Assembly (NCBI GenBank): GCA_015143295.1
Contig: CM026562.1
Coordinates: 8,708,041 to 8,772,040, forward strand
Origin: Tetracentron sinense
Taxonomy: Eukaryota > Streptophyta > Magnoliopsida > Trochodendrales > Trochodendraceae
Direction of reading: 5' to 3'
DNA: 64,000 nucleotides
The notes beneath the pieces were generated by a model that was given only the letters and a program-made list of their open reading frames with translations, ran no database searches and was not told where the DNA came from. How positions within the stretch are numbered: the first letter of the stretch is position 1; the number at the start of each line of letters is the position of its first letter. A program made the translations under genes and the position numbers. This document shows, piece after piece, positions 25,022 to 37,000 of the stretch.

Positions 25022-28000
25022 ATTTTATTTTCTTGAAACTTATTGAACCCTAAGGGTTAGTGAATCTTAAACACAATTAACAGGAGTTAAAAGGGACACA
25101 TTTCTAACCTTGATATTTAAAAAATATATTTTAAAAAAATAATTTTAGAGTTAAAAATTCTTAACCATAGGGATAATACTTAATATATATTTATATATAT
25201 ATATTATTTTTATTTTTTTTAAAACCAATGTTAGATTATTGAACCCTAAGGGTTAGTGAATCTTAACCACAATTAATAGGAGTTAAAAGGGACACATTTC
25301 TAACCTAATTTTTTTTTAAAAATAATTTAAGAGTTAAAAATTTTTAACCATAGGGTTAATACTTAATACTTAATATAAAGTCATGAATATCAGAATTGGC
25401 TGAGTGAGGCTAGCATTCCTCCAAATAGATCATTTATATGTGGCTAAGTGAGGCTAGCAATCCTCCTTCAATGCCCACTAATACAAAGTCTTCAGGCATA
25501 AGAAAACAAAAAGTAGGGTTTAGTCTTACGCTTACCTTGGTTGAAAGAGGGAAAGGGCGAGAATGGGCGAGGACGACGACGGCAAGCTCCCAAAGGCACT
25601 CCTCGTTTTTGCGATGGATGACGACGACAACTCGATTGATATCTTGAAGATGATAGCGCTCAGCGCTCTACAATGGGCCAGTGGCAGGTATGTACCCTTA
25701 AAAAAAAATCTTTTTTCTTCTTCTCAGTCTCTTCTGTAGACTATAGAGTGCTTTGGGAGTTTTAGATCCTTCAATATTTATAGAGAAGTCAAGTCTCAAG
25801 ATGAGATTCTCAGAAATTCAGAATCACTGGGTTTCTGTGTAAATAGGAACCCCTATACCCTACGTATTAGTTTATGATGAATTGATGATTTATAGAGTGC
25901 AAATCTCTACCTCTTTTTTTTACACTATCGCGTATTGAGACTGTATCGAGCTGTATCGGTCCGATACCCACGATACAATCTCGATACGCTACATTTTATT
26001 CTTTTCAGCGTATCCGGGTATCGGATACCCGAAAACCCGGTACGTATCGGCCCGTATCGGCAGATACTTATCGATATTTTGAACTATGGGCATATGTTGA
26101 TGATATCATCTTAACTGGTGATGATTCCTCATTCATCTATCATGCTAAGCATGAGCTGGGGCGTACCTTTGATGTTCAAGATCTAGGTCATCTGAAGTAC
26201 TTTCTTGGTCTGGAGATTGCTCGATCCAAGGGAATTTTTCTGTCACAACGGAAGTATGCTCTTGACCTACTTAGCAATACTAGTATGAGTGGGTGTAAAC
26301 CCGCTACTTCTCCAATGAATCTAAAGCTCTCTTTAAATGATAGTGAGGGTGATCTTCTTTCTGATCCTCATGCCTATCAGTGTCTTGTGGACCGCTTGAT
26401 ATATCTCATCCTCACATGACCTGATATTACATTTGTTATCAACATGGTTAGCCAGTTCATGCATGCTCCTCGTGCTTCACACCTTGTTGTAGTTCATCGT
26501 ATTCTCCGATATATCAAAGCTAGACCCAGTTGTGGACTTGTATATCGCTGACATGGTCACCTCGATATCTCCGGCTATACAGATGCTGATTGGGCCGGAT
26601 CTACCAATGACCGTCGTTCCACCTCGGGCTATTGTACTTTCCTTGGAGTTAACTTGATTGCGTGGAAGAGAAAAAGGCAACCCATGGTTTCTCGATTTAG
26701 TGCCAAAGCAGAATATCGTGCGCTTTCTCATGGCACTTATGAACTCTTATGGCTTCGTTCTCTCCTCTTTGAGTTAGAGTTTCCTATTAAAGGTCCTATA
26801 TCCTTATATTGTGATAACGAGACTGCTACAAAGACTGCCTCAGATTCTGTGTTTCATGAGCGGACAAAGCACATTGAGGTTGATATTCACTTTCTCCGTG
26901 AGAAAGTTCGGGATTGTTCAGTATCTCTTCAACATGTTTCATCTTCTCAACAACTTGCTGATATCTTCACCAAGCCTGTTGACCCTGCTATTCTTCAGGA
27001 TATTACTGTCAAGCGGGCATGCTTAATGTTTATATTCCAGCTTGAGGGGGAGTGTTGATATATGTAATATCGGGGGTATACTTGTAAAATGACATATATG
27101 TAATGTTCACTCTTTATATAAGATACTAGTAGGATTCTCTATCCCTAACTAAGCAATTTCCCCTAATCTCTCTTCTTCCTCTCTTTTCCCTCTTTCTCTT
27201 CTCTAAACCCTAAACCCTAAATCCTCCAAACCCATTCTCCAACAGAATACCCAAGAGGACCCCATGAATGGACTTTGGATCCAGTTTTGTTCGATGTTGA
27301 ACCAAAATATGAATGAAGTAGACATAACCAAAGACACACGGGGGGATAGTAAACATAGGCTGGTCTAGACTGAGTAGTAAATATGGAAACTTCAACTTTG
27401 ATACCCAAGATGGCATGCGATTAATTAAATATGCGGATGTGTGCATTGCTTCAACCTAAAACTTCTTTAGGATATTCATTCCTGTCAGTAAACTTTGAGC
27501 CACTTCCAAAAGGTGACGATTCTTAAGCTCTGCCACCCTGTTTTGTTGGGGAGTATAAAGACATGTGCTTTGATGGATCATCTCGTGCTCTGCCAAATAT
27601 TGTCTTAAATCGCCCTCGAGGTATTCCTTCACGTAATCGGATCGAAAAATTTTAATCTGCTTCTCAAATTGAGTCAACACCATCTTGTGAAACTTCTTGA
27701 TGAGGTTTGGGACTTCAGCACGAGTCTTCATCAAGTAAATCCAGGTATGCCAGGAGAAGTCATCCACAAAAGAAATAAAATACCGATAATCATTTACTGA
27801 CAACGAAGGAGCAGGTCCCAGACATCAGAATGAATCAACTGAAACGGAAACACACTTTTATTCATACTTTGAGAAAATGTAGCTCTAGAATAGTTGCAGA
27901 GTTCACACTTCACACAGTAGACTATGACCAAGAATAGATTTAAACAGGTCCGGAAACACCAACTTCAAATACTTAAAAGGCAAATAACCTAGATGACTAT

Positions 28001-31000
28001 GCCACAATCTGATTTGGGCATCTTTATTACTACTACTAGGACTACTACTAAACTGTAAAGCTGAAGGAGAACCATCCACATCTAGAAGATAGTCTACTTT
28101 ACAACCATTCCTACTTGTTTTCCTCGTCACCAAGTCTTGAAACAAAAAATGAGTAGGAAAAAAAGTCACCCAATAGTTAAGACTTTTGGTCAGACTACTA
28201 ATTGATTACAAATTTGTGGATAAATTTGAAACATGAAGAATAGATGAAAGTGATAGGGCATCCATAAGTTTGACATCACCCTTTCCAGAGATGGAAGAAA
28301 GGGATCCATTAGTAATCCTGAATTTATCTCTTCCAGAAGAGAGACTATATGAAGAAAACACATTAGATAGACTAGTCATATAATCTGACGCACTTGAATC
28401 AATGATCCACGTCAGACTAGACTAGAAATGAGAAACGAAGTTAGCAGATGCGTGAGTACCTGACTAAGCAAATGAAATAAAGGCAGAAGAACCTTCCATC
28501 TGACTCAAAAGGCATCAAAGACAATCAGTATCTGCGGTTGAGAAACTCTCGGAGGTGGAGGAAGATGGTCATGTGGAAGAAGCTTATGCAATTGAGGTAC
28601 CCATGGTGGGAGGCATGAAAGCTGCAGTGTTGTCTCGAGGGATGCCCATCTACTGTCCTGGACGAGAAAACTTTGCGAGTCAGCCAATGAGATCCCAGCA
28701 AGTTTCCCGAGCATGTCTAGTCTTCCCACAATACTCGTACTTCAATTTATCTTTGTCATCAGGAGGCCTATTTTTCTACGGAGGATATTTCTCACCTCTA
28801 AGAGCACTAGAAGATGCAGCAAGAACGAGATGATCACTGATCAGAGTAGGTATCATCGTCTTCATCCTGCTTTCTTTCCCTTGGACTGGGAATAAACTTG
28901 GTCGAAAGAAGAAAGGGCATCTTTCCTTAAAATCTGAACCCGAGTTAGTTCAAATTTTGGATTCAAGCCAGCCAAGAAGTCGAAAATTCGGTTATGTTCC
29001 ACCTGTTGATTGTGCCTATCTCTGTCTTTATCCGTGTCTCACTGAATGACCTGAAAATGGTCAAATTCTTCCCAAAGAACCTAAAAAGTGGAGTAATAGG
29101 TAGATAGATTCATCTCCCCCTGACAAAGAGTAGTTATTTCTTGCCTCAACTAGTACACCCTGACAATGTTCTGACGCTGGAAATAGGTTCGAGTCGCCTT
29201 ATCCCAAATATCATTCGCTCTCCGAAGAAACAAGAAACCTCTATTAATTGATGGTTACATGGAATTTAGCAACATGACATAACCATAAGGTTCTCTTTCT
29301 CTCACTTGTCATATGTCTCTGCCTTTGTAGCCGGTTCTTTCACTTGACCTGTCAAGTACCCTAACTTCCCTCTCCTGCCGATATTCATCTTAGCAGACTA
29401 AGAACACTCAAGGAAGTTAGTATCATCCAACTTTACGGTTGTCATATACATCTTAGCAGACTAAGATCACTCAAGGAAGTTGGTGTCATCCAATTTTACG
29501 GTTGTGATTAGCACCCCCGGATTATCACCATAGCTACTAGAGTCAGGCGGAGTGATCTTACAACTTGGGACCTTCGATGTAGCATCGGATACCCCTTCAG
29601 AAACACCATGTACTATTTAAATCAGAATAGTAGGCCGCTGTTTTGAACAAAACACCCCCAACCACCAAGTATTTTGGGACAAAACAACTAAAGAAGGCCA
29701 CCGAACCCCTCGAACTCCAAGGAGGAAACTTGCATCACACTAGAAAGACCAATACTAAACTTCATGATGAAAACCAGCCATGATTCATCCCAAAAGTATC
29801 AATAATAAGGATTTAGGAGTGAAAAAATAGCCTGCAGCCACAAGCACTACACACGTCAAACTGTGGGCTCTTATTTGATCATAGGAGCTTCAAAACTTCT
29901 CCAAATCAAGTGAAATCACTTCCATTAGAAAGGTACTGTAATTTCCATCCAACCAAACCCAGATTGGGGTTTCGAAAACACACAAAATATTTGCACCACT
30001 CAGTTTACCGAAAACAGACGTATTCTGAAATATTGCGAAAAAAAATCTGAAAAACACATCTATGGTTGCCGAAAAATTTCATGAAACTTACCACAAATCT
30101 CTATAAATGCCAAGCTATCATTTGGCATGAGCAGTCACCATCACACTGACGTCAACAAGGTGTTGGAGAAAAAAAGTGTTTGCAGATGTCCTCCTACCCT
30201 CTTGAGTTCCCTAGATCGCTCTGATTCCAAGTTGAAGATCAAACCCTAGAAAAGAGAGTGGATAAAGAGGGAGAAGTAGAAGGAGAATGGGAGAAGAACA
30301 TGATTAGAGAGTGTTTCTCTCTAATCTCTTTTTATTTATAATGGTAGTTACAAGTATGCCCTTGAGGGGTGATTTGGTGTAGCACACCTACATAAAGGAT
30401 CATATCTCAACAATAAATAAATAAAAATTAGAGTAGAAGAAGAAAAAAATAAGAAAATAAATTAAAGAAACAAGTTAGGGTTTTATGGCACTTACATCAG
30501 AACACTTCCTAATGGCAATTTAGACAAAAATTTATCCAAGTTCCATGGTTCTCCCTTAATAAGATAAGATGAGAAGAGCTTCTTCAATGAACTTGAATTT
30601 TAGAGATAAAGAGATTTCTCTAAAGAACCCCCAAATAGTATCAAGAATCCTTCCAAGGTCCTTTAGGGATGTAGAGTTGAAGTCCTCAATTCGGATCCTA
30701 TGGATTTTTTTTTTTTGACCTAAGAGTGTGTTAAAGTTTCTAAAAAGAATATGAAAATTTGTAAAATTAGGAAATTATGCATAGTGGTGGTAATTAATTA
30801 TTCTACCAACACTATGCATATAGGCCAATAACAAGTTTGCGTTCAGGTGTTTCTGTAACGAGCGCAAATCCATGTGATTTTTATGCTTTGGTAACTTCTA
30901 AAAACTGCTTTGATACTAAAATCTTATACTGGCCATAACACTCTAAAAATAGCCTTCAAACAATGTAGAGGTAATTGAAATGCCTCCACTCTGAAAACAT

Positions 31001-34000
31001 GCTAAAATCAAAGTGGAGGTAAGAATCCAAATGCCTCCACATTGAACATTTCAAATATTTGAAATTTCAGCAATGTTTTGAGCCCATAAAAAGCTGAATT
31101 TTGACAATATATTTAGTATTTTTAAAAGCAAATCAAGAAAAAAATTGACAGGTCAGTGACGCTTTGGTAATTTTACACCTATGGCTATCTTTGTGATTTT
31201 TGCAAAAGTCATAGGCATTTTGGTAACTTTTTGAGGATTCTCGGGGGATTCTCTGATAGGTCACAAGTCTGGTGAGCCCTACATAGATGCAAAATTGGGT
31301 GCTTACAACCCCTAATGGTCTTTGTTGCACATAGAGGAAAGTGCTTACAATTCCTAAAGGTCTCTGTTCTAAGGAACCATCTCATCAACTCCCGTTTTTT
31401 CTTTTTCTATCACCTATTGGGTCTACATTAGGTTCCCTAAAATGCAATTCGTTTATGATCATCTTTCCTAGTCCTGCTACTCTTCAATCTCGACTTCCTC
31501 ATTTCAGCTGTGCTCATTCTACAAAAAAGTTGTTTCTTGATTGCCAAACACCTATTCCATAAAACATGGCCGGTCTTACTGCCCTCTTATATAGTCTTCG
31601 TTTCAGCTTGATTGACATGTGGGAGGTAGCTTGCATAAGTAACTTGTATCGATAAAAAAAGGAGATCTAAATGATTCGGTTGAGTCACACTCAACTCAGA
31701 CAGTCTTAATCCTTCAAAAAGTAATGTTCAATTCTAAATTAGGAAATGCCCCAACCATATTATCATTCTCACCTCATGCAAGACACTTTAAATAATCCAT
31801 TAGTGAACATCCTTAAGTAATAATCTTAACCTGGCCTGGAAACTCAACTCAAGCAGGTATGTTTGTGATCCTCAATGATCTGCCTTGCTTCACCCCAACA
31901 ATTTGCTTCATGAAGAACAAAGGGTATAGATTTTTGAGGAGGGTATAGATTTTTGAGGAGCACATTGCCGCATTCGAGTTTTAGCTTTGTGATAATAGCA
32001 CAGATTTTATAATTTGTATGTTTCTCAAACTTAATCTATTCGGTAAGGCTAAAACTGCAAGTCATCCTCGAATGAAATAAAAAATAATATTTCTTCGAAA
32101 GACTGCAACAAGCCAACAACTATTAAGATTTAGGCGAATCGCCGAATCATACAAATTTGATAAGCATAAATCTAGATAAAAATAGAACAACATAATTTAT
32201 AGTTCTCATGACTTCTGAATGAAAAGAAACAAAAAATAAAATATAATTGTATCTAGGCATTAGTACTCACAGCTCTGTCGAATTCCAACATGAAGCATCT
32301 TTTAACGTCCTCCTTTGTAGGCTTGCAACCACAACGATCACGTCTAGAAGTCAAGTCGGAAAATTTGGGGTATGTGTAATGCAGAACAGCGGCCTCCTCT
32401 AATTTGATCTCACTATCAAGGATACATGAACATTACTCATAATGCACATACAACCAATGAAAACAACATATTCTGCACTTTTGACCCTAAATTCCAAAAC
32501 CAGAACTCTATTGCAATTTGCAAATAAATGGAAAAAATAGATGGAAAAAAAAAGATTGCTCGTATTGAAGGAGATAGCAAAATTCATGTAAAGGCTACAA
32601 TCCTAGCAAGGCACCTACCCAGATACAATATATGTATGTATACATGTGTACAGGGGCAGAGCCAGGATTTTCTAGTAGGGGGGCGGCACCCATGGTTGAT
32701 TGAACATAGTAGATGGTTTTGTGGAGAAAGATTAGGTGAATACGAAATATTCTGGGTTTAGGGAAATGGGGGTTCGGGGCCATAGCCCCTGAAAAAATTT
32801 TGACAAATAAATTCTTGGGTCATTTCGTCTATATATACATTTTGTACATATTATGAGTATTGTTTCTTCTTGTTTACAGGGTAACTGTCCCCTTGCCTCA
32901 TAGCTATATCCATTTAAATAATTAAATTAAATGGTATAAAAGGTATATTTTGTCTTCAAAAGTTCAGGAGAAAATTGCCCTCTTACCCTATAGCTATGCT
33001 ATATTAAATAATTAAATTGTTTAATTAAATTAAATGGTATAAAATGTATATTTTGTGCTCATTCTACGAAAAAAAAATTTCTTGATTGCCAAACACCTAT
33101 TCCATAAAACATGGCTGGTCTTACTTCCATCTTATATAGTCTTCGTTTCAGCTTGATTGACAGGTGGGAGGTAGCTTGCATAAGCAATTTGTATCAATAA
33201 AAAAAGGAGACCTAAATGATTCGGTTGAGTCACACTCAATTCAGATAGCCTTAATCCTTCAAAAAGTAATGTTCAATTCTAAATTAGGAAATGCCCCAAC
33301 CATATTATCATTCCCACCTCATTCAAGACACTTTAAATAATCCATTAGTGAACATAAGTTTTACAAATGTTGAGTGGGAGCACGTGCCCCCACAGACCCC
33401 CACCTGGCTCCACCCCTACATGTATACATTAATATAGGCACACACATATAAGGGAAGAGATTATATAAATATATGTGAATGCAAATGTATGTGTATGTGA
33501 GAGAGAATTACTGTACCGTGGGGTCTTCATATAATTGTGCCATCTATGCGCACCGTTAGGACGAAGATGATCTTGAACCCGAGCGGCTGATTTCCCATTT
33601 CCATATGTGAAAAAGTAGTTTGGATTACCACGGGTTGATTCTTTGTACATGCCAAAGTATGTGTCCTTTGGAAGATGGTCATAGTTCTTCTTGAACATAG
33701 AGACCTGTGGGAAAACATAAAAGATCGTGACAAGTCATATACAATACATATAGGCATAGATACAGAAAAATAATTAAACATATGAGCAACGTTACTGAGA
33801 AACAATAAAATTCATGTTATATAAAGGGAAGTAAAAGGGGAAAAGTCCCAAGACACTAGTTATTTTCATCCATACATTAAAACAGCTCATGGGGAAGCAA
33901 ATAGAAGGAAACTCCAACTAAATTTGCAAAGATTTGTCTCAAGCTCAGCCAACTATATAGTATTAAAACTCGGCGAGTCGACTCGAAACTCGGCCGAGTC

Positions 34001-37000
34001 GAGTTTGAGGTAAAACTTGGTTTTGACACTAAAAACCAAGTAACTCGCCCGAGTTTTGTACTTTTTTGTTAAAACAAAAAATCGAGTAAGCCTACCTACC
34101 CAAGTGGCCAAATTATGTTTTTTTCTTTTTTTTAACACACCCACTCACTCTTAAGTATAAATAAGAAAAAAAAAAAGGGGGTGTTTAATATATATTGAAT
34201 TATATATCTCATTTTAGGCATGGTTTATCATTAATTTTGAATTTATAACATATATATAGTATTATAAAAATATTATATATGCTCGGACGAGTTTTGCCCG
34301 AGTTTCCGAGTTAACTCTACTCGGCAAGTTTCTGAGTGGAGTCGAGTTTTTGGGTTTTAAAACATTGGCCAACTCTTCCCGAATTAGCTTGTTTGGATCA
34401 ACTTCTCTAAGAAAGAGGACTTCTCTAGAACTTCCGAGAGAAGTAACTTCTGAAAAAGATTAGAGAAGTCATTTCAAGAGGAAAGACGTTTGGTTTGCAC
34501 ACTTGAAATGCTACCTTTTTATCCCTCTTCGCATAATGTGAGTCAATGCAAGCGTGTGGTGACTTTCCTAGGAAGTTGAAATATGAACTCCTCGCACGCA
34601 AAAGTCACCCCCTGCTAACTTCCCTTAGAAGTTCATTTTTTTACTTCTACCAACTTTGGACATCTACGGGAAGTCAAAACTGAACGACAAACCAAACACA
34701 ATTTTTTGCGACTTCTGATTTCTATCGATCCAGAAGTCTATCCAAACACAACCAAATAAAAATAAGTGTTCCATAAAAAACTTCTAGTGGCACCTATCTA
34801 TGAGCAAGTAGAAGTTATGGCTCATGAGCAATAAGTACCTACCACTAGGAAAGACATATAAAGAGCACAATTGTTTATGAGTAATTTACAGTATATAGTA
34901 GGAATACACTGAATGTTCACATTTGTTGCGCACTTGCACTTTTTTTCTCCTTTTCTTGATAACTAACTTCTTATTATATTAATGTGTAAGAATGGATAAT
35001 GTATAGGTATCATAGAAATAAAAAAATATGTATCACCGAAATCAGTACGTATCGCCTGATACATATTGGTTTTGACATGAATAATTGTTTTGTGCTGCCC
35101 ATACAAAGCAACAACAAGCTCACACACAATACAATTTTCTTCTTAGAAAGATGGTGCAGACCATCTAACAACGGAAGCAATACGAAATCTCTTGTCTTGA
35201 TGCAAAATGCTCGGTAGATCAGCCATGCCAGATTGGTGATTTGTTACCAAAATATCAAGGGGATTAGAATGAGTTCCTCACATTCTCATGGCCTTAGCCC
35301 TTATAACCTCTCCATGAACAATGTTTTGGCTTTGAGGCTTCCCTTGATATATGAAGCTCGAGTCTCCTCCACTAGCTTATCTGCACAAAGGCTTGAACTA
35401 TTCCTGCCAAAAACAAGGGACCTACTTCTCATCCTAGGAGTTAGCAGGTATGAGAGAGTCCCCTCTCTGTCTATCTCTCCGAGTTTCTACTACTAAGTAG
35501 CACTTCTGCTATTCAATCATAGAGTCAATTCCGATCCAGCTGAAAAACTACAAGGTGCGCTCTTTGGCTAAACTAATAGATAAGGCAGTATTTCAAATAC
35601 TCTGTACAGTACCGAATAAGTTATTGGGTGTTCTTTTAATGGTTTCAGTACCTACAGGACCAAGCATCCTCGATCAAGGAAATAGGGTCCTCACTCCTCA
35701 GACTATCTTCTATGTTCTCCTCCGATGCTCAAACCATAGTTACCGGAGCGAGAAGCGAAAACGAGAAGCAAAGCGAAAACAATAAGCGGGAAGTGAGGCT
35801 CAAAAACCTTAGAAAAGGGGAATCAAGAAATGGATATAAGCTTCTCATTCTCATTAAGTTATTATGGGTAGCTATATCTTTTATTTTATCTTACAGAAGA
35901 TTTTTGTGGAAAAGTAGGTGCCTGAGGTTCCTAACCGACGATACTTGCTTAGAGTCTACACCCTAGGCTATAGACTGTGGTCTACCTCATCACTTCACAC
36001 ATACAACTCCCTTTGACTGCTAAATGTGACATGATGGAAGCGAGCTTCCTACGAAGCGAGTCTTTCCGAGGAAACAAGCTTCTTAGAAAGCGAGTTTTTT
36101 TGAGAAAGCGAATCTGGGAAACAAGCTTCCCACCTTGTACATGGCTTCCCTGCAACTATGGCTCAAACCTTAAGAAGAGGGGTATTGCAGTACAGAAGGG
36201 TAACACTATTGTTGCATAAATATTACTCAAGTTGGGGTTAATATAGTCATTTTAACCTACTATTTAACACCATTAGCTCAATAGCGAGGGGTCTGTTTTT
36301 GTCCATTCTTTTGAAATGTAGGTCTGAGTATGGATTTTTTTTAAAGAGACTTTAAAGTCATTTTTTAATAACACAGGTTCTAATATGTAATTAACCCAAC
36401 TTTTTATACCCTTAAACAATAAAATATTACATATAGGTTTTTAATAATGGCCACCAAGGCAGGTAATCATTTGAGCCCAACAGAGAGTGCCTGGTCGTCG
36501 AGGCGACGCCTTTATCAACCATAGTGCATTAATACTTAATACACTCAGGGATAAGCCCCTTTTGTGAGAAATATAATGACCCCAAGAAGACTGAGAGGGG
36601 AACTATAGGGCATGAGGAGAGGAAAGAAGATAGAGTCTTGTATGAGAGTGTGAGACCGTCCAAGACCCCCTTATATAGATGAAAAAAAAGAAAGGAGAAA
36701 GACCAAAAAAAAAAGAAAGGAGAAAGAAAAAGAGAGAGGAAACAAAGAGACACTAAAGAAACAAGAAAAGAAAAGGGAAACAAAGCACGGTTTCGGTGCT
36801 TCTAGTTTTGTTGAAGAATATAAGATGAAATATTTCCCTTTATTGTTTTGAGATTAAAACTAGTTGAAATGCATGTACAAGGGCATGTACTTTGCATTGA
36901 AAATGATATTTCTTATATAATATAATATAAAAATATTTAATGTAATGTATTGCAATGGAATTTCTGCTCCAAAATTCAAAGCCTCCGAAAATAAGCTTAA

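Larger units (their letters stand above)
19634..26088 (-). mobile_element. hAT DNA transposon (6.46 kb) inserted in Copia RT region
   Basis: Terminal inverted repeats are CATGGTTCAAAATATCAGTA at the left and CATAGTTCAAAATATCGATA on the other strand at the right. The flanks are an 8 bp target duplication with two transition differences (AGTATATG 19626-19633, GGCATATG 26089-26096). Both subterminal regions (19655-19745, 25925-26075) are packed with GTATCGG/CCGATAC motifs, the likely transposase binding sites. It carries a decayed BED-finger/DUF659 transposase gene on the minus strand and an internal tandem array. It is younger than the Copia copy it interrupts, but old enough to have lost its coding function. 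Confidence 0.92.
17677..27244 (+). mobile_element. Copia-type LTR retrotransposon fossil (incomplete, interrupted)
   Basis: Parts visible in order on +: GAG-pre-integrase and integrase (about 17790-18340, with LWHAKLGH and [12 protein letters not shown]), reverse transcriptase (about 19085 onward and again after the hAT insertion, with YVDDII), RNase H (about 26570-26960, with ADWAGS and KHIEVD), a polypurine tract GAGGGGGAGTG and a 3' LTR. The order integrase before reverse transcriptase is that of Copia. The copy is incomplete and broken in several places. The hAT element at 19634-26088 entered it later. Confidence 0.92.
16978..32270 (-). other. Intron 8 of KOB1 (15.3 kb transposon nest)
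   Basis: The donor is AGAGCT|GTGAGT at 32271/32270 and the acceptor TTGCAG|GCATTC at 16978/16977. It separates codons for DRA and AFI. The intron contains a LINE scrap, two Copia-type fossils in opposite orientations, a full-length hAT element and about 1.9 kb of unassigned DNA at 30413-32270. Confidence 0.92.

Noticed and set aside
27203-27225. Telomere-like AAACCCTAAACCCTAAA
   Set aside because: Only two to three units, inside an LTR leader; not an interstitial telomere.
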